Shown here: positions 11,338 through 22,518 of the stretch, in pieces | Numbering within the stretch: the stretch's first letter is position 1 | Layout of the letters: every line of letters begins with the position of its first letter | Assembly: GCA_030278955.1 (NCBI GenBank) | Contig: JAOANR010000004.1 | Location: 21,832,976-21,896,975, forward strand | Source of the DNA: Hygrophila difformis | Lineage: Eukaryota > Streptophyta > Magnoliopsida > Lamiales > Acanthaceae | Reading direction: 5' to 3' | Length of the DNA: 64,000 nucleotides | Made by a program: the position numbers and the translations under genes | The notes under the pieces: generated by a model | Seen by the model: only the letters and a program-made list of their open reading frames with translations | What the model was told of the DNA's origin: nothing | Database searches by the model: none

Positions 11338-14300
11338 TGTAACACCCCAGATTTTATCAACGTCCAAGGGAATAAAAATTTATTCCGATCAATGTTGAAA
11401 TATTTCCGAGAAGAAGAAAATAATTTATCACAATAAATTATTGCTCGGAAATAAAACGCCGATAGATATAAATTCAAAATGGAATAAAAGAGGGAAAGGA
11501 AGCCCGAAGACATTCCATGAATTGAGTAAAAATAATTGGAGTTAAGTTCATGAAGGAAAAGAATTTTAATTCCAAGAACCCGTGAAGTCGAAAGAAATTT
11601 AATGATACAAGTTATTACACGGGAATCAAAAGACGACGAATTGGAAGCCGACGAAACCGAGACCGACGGACTTAATATTTTAACACGAAGTTCATTTGAG
11701 TCAAGATAAACTTAAGATAAGAATTTATGACCCGAGAATGACCCGAAAAATCGAGCCCGAAAACGTAAGAGAATAGAAGTCCGAAAGAGAGGAGGAAAAG
11801 CACGACGGATCGCACGACCCCGCCCGGACCGAAGTCCAGGCGTGTTTGGCGCGCTGTCCGCGCGGGATTTGGGAAAACCCCGCGCCAACCCCGCGTGGGT
11901 CGACAGACGCGTTTGTCGCGTTCGGTGGCGCGCACCCGGCGCGGACTTTGGCCGATTCGCGCGCCAACCCCGCGCCAACGTCCTGACAACAGCCATTGTC
12001 GCGTTTTGGCGACTTTCTTGCCATATTCCTTGACCCCAAGGCTGGGAATCCGATCTATCACGGGAGGGAACATTATTTGGACGATATGTAATCAATCATA
12101 CCTCCATTCTCAGCCATTCTAAGCAATCATTCACTCCCAAACTCTCCAAAAACTCTCCCTAAGCCAAACACCTTCCGGCGAACTTCCGGCGAACTTTCCG
12201 GCAACCAAATCCTACCAAGGTAGTGAGGAGATCAAGGATTTGCAAGCATTGGATTGTTGGTAAGGTGTCAATCAAGTTTCCTTATTGCTTTAAGATCATA
12301 ATCAACCTTCTAACTTACGGATCTTTACTTGCAAACACGTTCGTAGCCAAAGGAGAAGAAGAACGTGTTGCGTAGATTCGTTCGTGGCGATTTTGGACAA
12401 ATCGATCAACCTTAGAACGTTCAAGGAACTCACTCACTGTAAGTTGATAACTTACATATCAATACGGGTGGTTTGAAGACATCCGAAACATTGAATCTTA
12501 AACGAAACATTAAAATCGAACCTAAAAACCCCAATCTACGTATTTTCTGAAATCCGAACAAAACTCTTACTTCGAGCGTTCAAACCTGAAAACTCAAAAC
12601 TAAGATTTTGATCCTAAGATCTTAAGCTATATTGTGTAAAAATTTCAGAATTTTTCATCAAGTCTTGGTACCCCAAATCAAGTCGAACATATTCTGCGTT
12701 TTTAAGAACTTTCAAAAATTTTCAGATTTCTTAACCGAACTTGATGAACTTATTTCTATCAATTCTAGTACGAACCAATCTTCATGATCTAAACAAAAGT
12801 TATAGATCTATGAGTCTTGAATACCTCTTTAAAATTTCATACATTTTCATCAAGTTTTGATACCCCAAACCGAATCGGACATATTCTGCGTTTTAAAGAA
12901 TTTTCAAAGGTTCACAGATTTCTTAACCAAACTTGATGAGCATATTTCTATCATTTCTAGTCCGATCCAATCTTTGAGTTCTAAACAAAAGTTGCATATA
13001 ATCATGTCTAGTATGTGCATACCAAATTTCAGAATTTTTGAAGCTCATTTGATATGTTAAAAAGTCAAATCTTTGAGATGTGCCAAACCTGAATCCTGAC
13101 AGCATACTATTTGAGTAGAAAACTTGATTTTTGACATACTTCCCATTGTTTTTACGAAAAACTCAAAACATGAAAGTTGTTCATTGGGATGTTTTTGAGC
13201 TACTGTGAAAATTTCAGATCAATCGCCTAAGAAATGGATTTTTAAACTGAAAAGGCGTAAACTGTGACATCGATCGACTTTTGAAATCTTTTAAACAACG
13301 ATCGAAATCTTGTGATACGATAAAGCTATATTTTTGAAAATCCCGTTATACTAAAGTTGAAACAATATCGGTTACATAAAAATCAGGGGGTGAGTGCTCT
13401 GCAGGGTGCCCTCCTAATTGTGCAATTTGTGCCAAAACGGCTATGACTATCACGCGCGAAAAATCAACAACACGGCATCTTATATTTTGCCTATCCTCTC
13501 GGGTGTATCCGTATGGGTTACTCGAGGCTCGACGGAGCGGTACTGGATATGGCATATTTGGTCACAAGAGACCAACTGCCTACCCTCTCGAGTGTATCCG
13601 TATGGGTTACTCGAGGCTCGACGGAGTGGTACTGGGTATGGCGTATCGGCTGCGGCCGCCGGATCACCGGCTAGATGAGATGTTACTTATGAAATTGGCT
13701 GAGGCCGCCGGATCACCGGCTAACTGTTACTATTGATATCTGCCGTTATTATTTTGGGCCTATCCTCTCGAGTGTATCCGTATGGGTTACTCGAGGCTCG
13801 ACGGAGCGGTACTGGATATGGCGTATTTGGTCACAAGAGACCAACTGCCTACCCTCTCGAGTGTATCCGTATGGGTTACTCGAGGCTCGACGGAGTGGTA
13901 CTGGGTATGGCGTATCGGCTGCGGCCGCCGGATCACCGGCTAGATGATATGTTACTTATGAAATTGGCTGAGGCCGCCGGATCACCGGCTATATATTGTT
14001 GAGATGATGGCGTAACGGGAAATAAATTAAAAAGCTGAGATTTTACGAAATTGGCTGCGGCCGCCGGATTGCCGGCTAAATTTAAATATCGTTTTGATGG
14101 TAGCGTATCGGTGAAAATTTTTAAAGCTCAAATTTTTATTTACTTACTTACGGCATTAATCATGTTTTTAAATCATGTCTTAAATAATTGCCCATGCTTA
14201 AGTTTTAAATTACGGAATCTAAATGTGTCTTTAAAGTATGCATTATCTTCGCATTTTTTTTAAAAGTGTTTTTATGCATGGCAAAGAGTTTTATCTTAAT

Positions 14301-14742
14301 TACTAAAAATCTAACCCCTTTATTGTCATGTAAGGATTAACTTACTCAGTATTTTATAATACTGATAAAATCCGTTGTTCATTTTTTTTCTGTTACAGAG
14401 TACGAAGCATGATCACTCATTGGGGGATCATTTTGGGATACTTAATTATTTATTTTACCAGACTTGCATGAACGGGTCTGTTTAACCCGTGGTTTGGCCA
14501 TGTCGGCCCTATATTTCAAATTCCGCTGCATACACTTTACTTCCGCTGCGTACTTATATATATATTCTCGCTGCAACTCTGATGTAGTATTTTTAAACTA
14601 TCTATGAATGGGCTACTTGAATATTTTAAATCCTGAAAAACCATAGCCTTACATCTCTTTAGTGAGCTCGGAGAAACCGTGTCTTGCTAGGGAGGTGTGG
14701 CGGTGGCATCCCGGCCTGGGTTATCAAATCCGGGGTGTTACA
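11338..14742 (+). repeat. Element 1 5' LTR
   Basis: Starts TGTAACACCCC and ends GGGGTGTTACA. A GC-rich block (11810-11990, many GCGCG and CCCGCG) lies upstream of a leader-like segment with CTTCCGGCGAACTTCCGGCG. A predicted donor (GT at 12439) sits in a perfect 7-bp inverted repeat, and a predicted acceptor follows a T-rich tract (AG at 14397-14398). The hairpin array at 13490-14080 lies between them. Minus-strand frames in the GC-rich block show no family features. Confidence 0.9.
13490..14080 (+). repeat. Hairpin-rich tandem array in element 1 LTR
   Basis: Two copies of a roughly 269-bp higher-order unit start at 13490 and 13759. Each contains two CTCGAGT/ACTCGAG stem modules (the first copy starts with a CTCGGGT variant), one TTGGTC/GACCAA 6-bp stem with a 6-nt loop, and two GCCGG/CCGGC stems with loop ATCA. 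A final GCCGG/CCGGC copy with altered loop lies at about 14061-14078. The same array is present in the 3' LTR at 21261-21851. Confidence 0.85.
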
Positions 14743-14745
14743 GAG

Positions 14746-14884
14746 TGGTATCAGAGCCCAGACTATTTTAAATCTATCTATTTTAAAGAAAATATCTGAT
14801 ACCAAGAGTGGTATCAGAGCCCAGACTATTTTAAATCTATCTATTTTAAAGAAAATATCTGATACCAAGAGTGGTATCAGAGCC
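14746..14884 (+). promoter_or_regulatory. Three tandem primer-binding sites for initiator-Met tRNA
   Basis: TGGTATCAGAGCC, complementary to the 3' end of plant initiator tRNA-Met, starts three bases after the LTR (14746). It recurs at 14809 and 14872, an exact 63-bp period. Each unit ends with CTGATACCA, so adjacent units can pair across the junction. Reverse transcription is primed at such sites. Confidence 0.85.
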
Positions 14885-14885
14885 C

Positions 14886-15326
14886 AGGTTATTTTAAAAC
14901 TACTATTTTAAAGAGTTCGGAATATTTTTAAAACTATTATTTTCAAGTATTATTATTTTTAAGGTTATCATTTCTAAACTAGTAATATGTTTTAAAGATC
15001 CCAATTATTATTTTGAAGTTAAAGCCCAAATTTTTAGCCCAAAATTTTTTTTTTAGAGGCCCAAGAAATTATCTTGGCCCAATAGCTTTGTTTTTATTTA
15101 AAGCCCAAATACATTATTTCTTTCGGCCCAATATAGTGGCCCAAATCTTTTATCCTTATTTTAACATATCCATGGAATAAATTTACTTTTAAAACCCATG
15201 GATAAATAAATATATGCATAAAATTTTTTTTCGGGGGGGATCATCACTGCATGTGCATATTGCATTTCTATACCTTAGAGAACCTAGAAGCGTTATGTTG
15301 TAACCTAGATCTTTTCCTTGCGCTAG
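14886..15326 (+). other. Element 1 untranslated leader
   Basis: AT-rich sequence with repeated GCCCAA motifs (15016-15130). No coding frame. It precedes the small sense ORF. Confidence 0.5.
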
Positions 15327-15653
15327 ATGGCTAACCAAGACATGATAAACTTAATGATCAAAATGATGAACGCTCACTTTGATTCCCAACAAACCATACA
15401 ACAAATGGAACATCGTATGGCCCAATTGGAGGCAAATCTGCACCATATGGGAAACTTAAGAGAGGCGGACCACCACCGCATAAACGAGCTCGAAGACCAA
15501 ATCCAAACCCTTACTACACAAAATCTATGTCTAAAGGAGCTTGTTGATGCTCATGGGGATGACTTGAACCGCATTTTCGATGACCTACTACCGTCAAGTC
15601 CAGTGGAGGAAGATCCGGAAGAGGATCCTACCACTGTGCCGGAGGACGCCTAG
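15327..15653 (+). CDS. Small sense ORF with coiled coil, element 1
   Basis: 108 residues, starting at an ATG in the position where gag would begin. Residues about 10-80 are rich in heptad-compatible Leu, Met and Gln with acidic and basic partners (for example MEHRMAQLEANLHHMGNL and RINELEDQIQTLTTQNL), consistent with a coiled coil. The C-terminus is acidic and Pro-rich (SSPVEEDPEEDP). There is no zinc knuckle or capsid motif. It may be a remnant of gag or a derived accessory protein; I do not recognise a family. Confidence 0.5.
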   Translation: MANQDMINLMIKMMNAHFDSQQTIQQMEHRMAQLEANLHHMGNLREADHHRINELEDQIQTLTTQNLCLKELVDAHGDDLNRIFDDLLPSSPVEEDPEEDPTTVPEDA

Positions 15654-15956
15654 AAATGGTAGGAGTATCCTATTTTGGTATATCCTATCACTTGTACTAA
15701 AAATTCCTTTTAAGGAAATAAAATGCAAGATTTATCTATTTAGATAAATTTAAATCCGAAATTATAAAAACATAAAAACACACGATGCATCAAACTATGC
15801 AGTACAAACAGAGACATGCACGGAATCAGAGTAACGTCACAGTAAAACATCCTAAAAGAAATACCAAACCAAGTCTAACTGAAAACACAAATGGGAAATA
15901 CTAAACCAACAGCTGCTAACACGAGTCTAGATAAAACATAAATAGGAAACATAAAG
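15654..15956. other. Spacer, convergent 3' ends
   Basis: AT-rich sequence between the sense ORF stop and the antisense gene stop. It would hold the 3' untranslated regions of both. No further feature seen. Confidence 0.4.
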
Positions 15957-17341
15957 TCACTGATCAGGAGGAGGGAACCGGCGACGCATGTAGTCATCCA
16001 TCTGACGCATGTAGGCATACATGTCTGTCAAGGTGGCCTGCTGCTCCGCCTGTCTCACAGTAAGCGTGTCCATACGATCCTGATACAGATCCATCCTAGC
16101 ATCCAAGGCGTCAAAGCGATCCTGATAGTGATCCATCCTAGCACCCAAAGCGTCATAGCGAGCCTGCCCAGCTGCAAACCCGGCATCCATACTGATGCGC
16201 ATCTCCTGCATCATCTGGAGCATCTGCGTCATGTCCTGACCCCGCGGTGGAACCACACCCTGCTGTGGAACCACAGGAGGAGGAAGTGGTCGCTCAGGAG
16301 GAACAACTAAGATCAAACCACCATCCTCAGGATGCGGGTGCAGTATAGCCCGAGGCGCTCCACGACGCAAGGTGCTGCGCCGGGCGGCATAAGACGGAAC
16401 ACGGTAGTGCTCACCTGGAGCTAAGGGATAGGGGTCCGTCTCGGGAGACGTGCGGATCCCCTGGGCAGCGCATAAGCCACAAATGAGGTGTGCGTGAGTG
16501 ATCACCCTACTCCCTCGCCCCGTCGTAACCCCCTCAGGTTGTCCGCGATGCAAGCGCCCACATTTACCCGGCCGCCCCGTGCGATAAAGCAGATAGTCTC
16601 AAAGACATGATCGATAACGATATGACTACGGGTGATCGGCCGGATGCGTCCTAACCAAAGCTGAGCAAGTACACGCCAATGGGCATCCAAAGAGGTCAGT
16701 CGCAACTCGTGGGGTTCCCCAGTCCGCGGGGGTACCTCGGTACACAAGACACCCCAGGCAGGGGCATAAACCCGACCCTCTGGCTGCGGTCGGAACGCGC
16801 CATCATCTGGAAGGCCGAAATAGGTGTTAATCGCCCGAGCACTGAAGTCTAAGTAGCGACCACGAACCCAGACTCGAGAGAGGTCGTCGTCTACCCCAAG
16901 ACCACTGATGTTGGCGATAACCTCCATGGCTAGATAGCCGGAGGCAACGCCCTCGGGAGGATGTGCAAGACCGGTCCACTGGAGATGCCCCAACACGGCA
17001 CTGATCCGGTCATCGCCCATATGGTCGGGATACAAGCCTCGCTCGGGAACGTAAGCCCTCTTCCGACGAAGCTCGTCGAAATAGAAATCCTGGGAGGCCA
17101 TCGTATGGAAACGGAACCGATCATGCCGGCGAGGACGTACCTCGTAAGGGAGACCCCTGAGCCTCGGCTCTCGCTCCTCGTCCTCCTCGGACTCACTGCC
17201 GTCATCGCCGTCGCTATCATCACCATCCGGCATCCCCGGAGCGGCAGTGCTAGGGCCAGCAGTATCAAGTCGAGAAGCCCGTCTCTTGGCCCCCGGAAGG
17301 ACCATAAGGAACGCCAAGATGAACCACAGAAAAAGAAACAT
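15957..17341 (-). pseudogene. Antisense gene: plant transposon protein domain (PF20167-like), frameshifted
   Basis: Two minus-strand frames (17341-16502 and 16553-15957) overlap and are best read as one gene with a frameshift near 16510-16530. The ATG at 17341 follows a predicted splice acceptor; an ATG at 17305 would give a KRR-containing basic start (MVLPGAKRRAS). Next come an acidic stretch (about residues 45-65), then a domain with AINTYFGLPD, HWRVLAQLWLGRIRP and RVNVGACIADNL in the first frame and ITHAHLICGLCAAQGI after the shift. The tail is a predicted coiled coil with repeated YQDR and ALDARMD. The order matches the plant transposon protein family also seen in element B ORF2 and ORF3. 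Function unknown. The family name is from memory, not a search. Confidence 0.6.
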
Positions 17342-18290
17342 CCTACGAACACCCAATATCAAGGGTAAGACTAATTTTCAACACATCAATTCACAAGCAA
17401 AAATACATAAAGACATCATAAATACGAAGTTCCAACGGGGAAAATCTAGGAGGAATTTAGACCCAATAGTTTGCCAATACATATTGGGAGAGAATCAAAC
17501 CAAGGAATGTGCCCAAACAAATTCAAAAACCCATTGTGGCATTCTGTCGAACACCTTGTGTGCGCAATATATTAAGTCCAAAAATATGTTGTAAACACAT
17601 GGCAACTAACCACAAAACCGAACAATTGCTTGAACAACAAATCATAATCACAAGTGTCAACAAACAACACCAACGAAACCACTTTTACACCAATAACACC
17701 AACAAAATCGAAAATTTCATAGTTCCCCTAAAAATCCAAGTTCTAGCAAGAAATTCCACAACTTAAGCACATATATACATACCAATATTTCCTAAACAAT
17801 AGAAATGACACCAAAGTACTACATACAACCATTAATTCGCGAGAATTAAGCCGAAAATGTCAAAACCCCAAATTACATGCCAAAACCCTAATTCCACAAT
17901 TCAACCAAATTCTAACAAATCAAGGCATAAAACTAGAAATTGACAAGTGAAAATAGAAGATACATACCTTACAAAGAGAAATTGAAGTCGGAACTAGGAG
18001 AATCCGAGCACGAGGGGACGAATTTGAGAGGAAGTTGGGAGAAATTTCGGAAGGGGAAAGTGGTAAATGGCTCGCGCCCCGCGCGAGCCCTATTTACTGC
18101 CCCTGGGGGCGCCGCGCGGACCCGGCGAGGGGAAACCCCCTAAACCCGCGCGGACCCCGCGCGGGTCAAGAAAAATAAAAAATAAAAAAAATAAAAATAA
18201 AAAAATAAAAAAAAAATAAGAAAATAAATATTAATAATAAAAAAAAAAAAAAGAGGATTTATTTACTCCTCCTCTGCTCTACAAAATACG
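17342..18290 (-). promoter_or_regulatory. Leader, predicted intron and GC-rich promoter-like block of the antisense gene
   Basis: Read on the minus strand, a T-rich tract (18253-18172) and a GC-rich block (18165-18060, repeated CCGCGCG) precede a CT-rich leader. A consensus donor AAG|GTATGT follows (GT at 17967-17966). The acceptor TAG (17345-17343) lies two bases from the ATG at 17341, implying a 625-bp intron. This resembles an ordinary plant gene 5' end. No clear TATA box. Confidence 0.5.
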
Positions 18291-18745
18291 TGTGCACCTA
18301 AGCATGTGAAACGGCAAGACATAGAATTTCAAGCCGTAGATAAGGTCATATTAAAGATATCACCGATGAAGGGGGTGATGCATTTTGGCAAACGAGAAAA
18401 GCTGAGTCCTCGGAATATAGGACCTTATGAAATTCTAGTAAAAGTCGGGAATCTAGCATATCGTCTAGTCTTACCGCCACAATTGGCTAGAGTTCACAAT
18501 GTGTTCCACGTATCACAATTGAAGAAGTATGTGCACGATCCGACCCATGTATTCCAACCGGAAGAAATTAAATTGGATGACGACTTGAGCTATGAGGAAA
18601 TTCCGGAACAATTACTCGATGTTAAGGAGAGAGTAACGAGGAACAAACTGTAAGGTTACTCAAGGTCTTGTGGTCCAACCACGAAATGGAGACGGCAACC
18701 TGGGAATTGGAAGCCAACATGCGACAACGTTACCCTACCCTCTTC
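18291..18745 (+). pseudogene. Integrase C-terminus and chromodomain remnant (Tekay-type pol)
   Basis: The frame from about 18300 encodes the integrase tail of chromoviruses: SPMKGVM, LSPRNIGPYEIL, LAYRLVLPP and VFHVSQLKKYVHDP. The following chromodomain-like part loses frame at about 18650: the TAA at 18651-18653 stops the frame, while the next frame reads RLLKVLWSNHEMETATWELE, typical of a chromodomain aromatic cage region. Everything upstream (gag, protease, RT, RNase H, integrase core) is missing, with the breakpoint at about 18290. Confidence 0.85.
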
Positions 18746-18787
18746 CAAAACGACCGGACCACAGTTATGGGAACATAACTGTATTCT

Positions 18788-18801
18788 TAAGGGGGGGAGG
18801 A
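18788..18801 (+). promoter_or_regulatory. Polypurine tract 1 followed by an old LTR-like start
   Basis: TTAAGGGGGGGAGGA is followed by TGTAACACCC at 18802. The next 307 bp match the first part of the element 2 LTR (TTTTGAACTACGT, ACTTGATCCCTTCAC, ACGTAGGCA). It is therefore where the LTR starts in relatives, but not in this element. Confidence 0.65.
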
Positions 18802-18900
18802 TGTAACACCCGAGGAAAAACCAAAATTCAAATTATTTTGAACTACGTAATGACTTGATCCCTTCACAGGGTACGTAGGCAACTTGGAAATTTCAATTCT

Positions 18901-18998
18901 GGGTTCAGTCAAACAATAATCAAACAATAATCAAACAATAATCAAACAATAATCGAACAATAATCAAACAACAAACGACGATCAACAATCGAACAATA
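18901..18998 (+). repeat. AATAATCAAAC tandem repeat
   Basis: About six contiguous units of CAAACAATAAT (11 bp) in the internal segment just before the 3' LTR, decaying at the right end. Confidence 0.7.
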
Positions 18999-19096
18999 AT
19001 TCAATAACACAATATCGCAAATAGTAAACAAAAAGGACCATAACTCTTCGCGCGAGAAAAGCCGAAGCACAACTTCGAGGACGAAGTTGATTCTTA

Positions 19097-19108
19097 AGGG
19101 GGGGAGAG
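19097..19108 (+). promoter_or_regulatory. Polypurine tract 2 of element 1 (in use)
   Basis: AAGGGGGGGAGAG directly abuts the 3' LTR start TGTAACACCCC at 19109; plus-strand DNA synthesis starts at such tracts. Confidence 0.85.
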
Positions 19109-22100
19109 TGTAACACCCCAGATTTTATCAACGTCCAAGGGAATAAAAATTTATTCCGATCAATGTTGAAATATTTCCGAGAAGAAGAAAATAATTTATC
19201 ACAATAAATTATTGCTCGGAAATAAAACGCCGATAGATATAAATTCAAAATGGAATAAAAGAGGGAAAGGAAGCCCGAAGACATTCCATGAATTGAGTAA
19301 AAATAATTGGAGTTAAGTTCATGAAGGAAAAGAATTTTAATTCCAAGAACCCGTGAAGTCGAAAGAAATTTAATGATACAAGTTATTACACGGGAATCAA
19401 AAGACGACGAATTGGAAGCCGACGAAACCGAGACCGACGGACTTAATATTTTAACACGAAGTTCATTTGAGTCAAGATAAACTTAAGATAAGAATTTATG
19501 ACCCGAGAATGACCCGAAAAATCGAGCCCGAAAACGTAAGAGAATAGAAGTCCGAAAGAGAGGAGGAAAAGCACGACGGATCGCACGACCCCGCCCGGAC
19601 CGAAGTCCAGGCGTGTTTGGCGCGCTGTCCGCGCGGGATTTGGGAAAACCCCGCGCCAACCCCGCGTGGGTCGACAGACGCGTTTGTCGCGTTCGGTGGC
19701 GCGCACCCGGCGCGGACTTTGGCCGATTCGCGCGCCAACCCCGCGCCAACGTCCTGACAACAGCCATTGTCGCGTTTTGGCGACTTTCTTGCCATATTCC
19801 TTGACCCCAAGGCTGGGAATCCGATCTATCACGGGAGGGAACATTATTTGGACGATATGTAATCAATCATACCTCCATTCTCAGCCATTCTAAGCAATCA
19901 TTCACTCCCAAACTCTCCAAAAACTCTCCCTAAGCCAAACACCTTCCGGCGAACTTCCGGCGAACTTTCCGGCAACCAAATCCTACCAAGGTAGTGAGGA
20001 GATCAAGGATTTGCAAGCATTGGATTGTTGGTAAGGTGTCAATCAAGTTTCCTTATTGCTTTAAGATCATAATCAACCTTCTAACTTACGGATCTTTACT
20101 TGCAAACACGTTCGTAGCCAAAGGAGAAGAAGAACGTGTTGCGTAGATTCGTTCGTGGCGATTTTGGACAAATCGATCAACCTTAGAACGTTCAAGGAAC
20201 TCACTCACTGTAAGTTGATAACTTACATATCAATACGGGTGGTTTGAAGACATCCGAAACATTGAATCTTAAACGAAACATTAAAATCGAACCTAAAAAC
20301 CCCAATCTACGTATTTTCTGAAATCCGAACAAAACTCTTACTTCGAGCGTTCAAACCTGAAAACTCAAAACTAAGATTTTGATCCTAAGATCTTAAGCTA
20401 TATTGTGTAAAAATTTCAGAATTTTTCATCAAGTCTTGGTACCCCAAATCAAGTCGAACATATTCTGCGTTTTTAAGAACTTTCAAAAATTTTCAGATTT
20501 CTTAACCGAACTTGATGAACTTATTTCTATCAATTCTAGTACGAACCAATCTTCATGATCTAAACAAAAGTTATAGATCTATGAGTCTTGAATACCTCTT
20601 TAAAATTTCATACATTTTCATCAAGTTTTGATACCCCAAACCGAATCGGACATATTCTGCGTTTTAAAGAATTTTCAAAGGTTCACAGATTTCTTAACCA
20701 AACTTGATGAGCATATTTCTATCATTTCTAGTCCGATCCAATCTTTGAGTTCTAAACAAAAGTTGCATATAATCATGTCTAGTATGTGCATACCAAATTT
20801 CAGAATTTTTGAAGCTCATTTGATATGTTAAAAAGTCAAATCTTTGAGATGTGCCAAACCTGAATCCTGACAGCATACTATTTGAGTAGAAAACTTGATT
20901 TTTGACATACTTCCCATTGTTTTTACGAAAAACTCAAAACATGAAAGTTGTTCATTGGGATGTTTTTGAGCTACTGTGAAAATTTCAGATCAATCGCCTA
21001 AGAAATGGATTTTTAAACTGAAAAGGCGTAAACTGTGACATCGATCGACTTTTGAAATCTTTTAAACAACGATCGAAATCTTGTGATACGATAAAGCTAT
21101 ATTTTTGAAAATCCCGTTATACTAAAGTTGAAACAATATCGGTTACATAAAAATCAGGGGGTGAGTGCTCTGCAGGGTGCCCTCCTAATTGTGCAATTTG
21201 TGCCAAAACGGCTATGACTATCACGCGCGAAAAATCAACAACACGGCATCTTATATTTTGCCTATCCTCTCGGGTGTATCCGTATGGGTTACTCGAGGCT
21301 CGACGGAGCGGTACTGGATATGGCATATTTGGTCACAAGAGACCAACTGCCTACCCTCTCGAGTGTATCCGTATGGGTTACTCGAGGCTCGACGGAGTGG
21401 TACTGGGTATGGCGTATCGGCTGCGGCCGCCGGATCACCGGCTAGATGAGATGTTACTTATGAAATTGGCTGAGGCCGCCGGATCACCGGCTAACTGTTA
21501 CTATTGATATCTGCCGTTATTATTTTGGGCCTATCCTCTCGAGTGTATCCGTATGGGTTACTCGAGGCTCGACGGAGCGGTACTGGATATGGCGTATTTG
21601 GTCACAAGAGACCAACTGCCTACCCTCTCGAGTGTATCCGTATGGGTTACTCGAGGCTCGACGGAGTGGTACTGGGTATGGCGTATCGGCTGCGGCCGCC
21701 GGATCACCGGCTAGATGATATGTTACTTATGAAATTGGCTGAGGCCGCCGGATCACCGGCTATATATTGTTGAGATGATGGCGTAACGGGAAATAAATTA
21801 AAAAGCTGAGATTTTACGAAATTGGCTGCGGCCGCCGGATTGCCGGCTAAATTTAAATATCGTTTTGATGGTAGCGTATCGGTGAAAATTTTTAAAGCTC
21901 AAATTTTTATTTACTTACTTACGGCATTAATCATGTTTTTAAATCATGTCTTAAATAATTGCCCATGCTTAAGTTTTAAATTACGGAATCTAAATGTGTC
22001 TTTAAAGTATGCATTATCTTCGCATTTTTTTTAAAAGTGTTTTTATGCATGGCAAAGAGTTTTATCTTAATTACTAAAAATCTAACCCCTTTATTGTCAT

Positions 22101-22513
22101 GTAAGGATTAACTTACTCAGTATTTTATAATACTGATAAAATCCGTTGTTCATTTTTTTTCTGTTACAGAGTACGAAGCATGATCACTCATTGGGGGATC
22201 ATTTTGGGATACTTAATTATTTATTTTACCAGACTTGCATGAACGGGTCTGTTTAACCCGTGGTTTGGCCATGTCGGCCCTATATTTCAAATTTCGCTGC
22301 ATACACTTTACTTCCGCTGCGTACTTATATATATATTCTCGCTGCAACTCTGATGTAGTATTTTTAAACTATCTATGAATGGGCTACTTGAATATTTTAA
22401 ATCCTGAAAAACCATAGCCTTACATCTCTTTAGTGAGCTCGGAGAAACCGTGTCTTGCTAGGGAGGTGTGGCGGTGGCATCCCGGCCTGGGTTATCAAAT
22501 CCGGGGTGTTACA
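19109..22513 (+). repeat. Element 1 3' LTR
   Basis: 3405 bp, same length and apparently near-identical sequence to the 5' LTR. Followed by target duplication ATAGG at 22514-22518. Confidence 0.9.
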
Positions 22514-22518
22514 ATAGG

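Larger units (their letters stand above)
11338..22513 (+). mobile_element. Element 1: complete non-autonomous Tekay-like chromovirus LTR retrotransposon
   Basis: Two LTRs of exactly 3405 bp (11338-14742 and 19109-22513) enclose 4366 bp and are flanked by ATAGG (11333-11337, 22514-22518). The LTRs appear almost identical; I noted one mismatch (C at 14523, T at 22294), so the insertion is very recent. Inside, in order: three initiator-Met primer sites, a short sense coiled-coil ORF, an antisense gene with its own leader, a chromodomain-integrase remnant, and two polypurine tracts. Gag, protease, RT and RNase H are absent, so movement must depend on proteins from another element. The clade call rests on the integrase tail (SPMKGVM, LSPRNIGPYEIL, VFHVSQLKKYV). 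Confidence 0.9.

Noticed and set aside
11672..12122. Overlapping frames on both strands in the GC-rich LTR block
   Set aside because: High GC lowers stop frequency; several strands and frames are open at once and none shows domain features.
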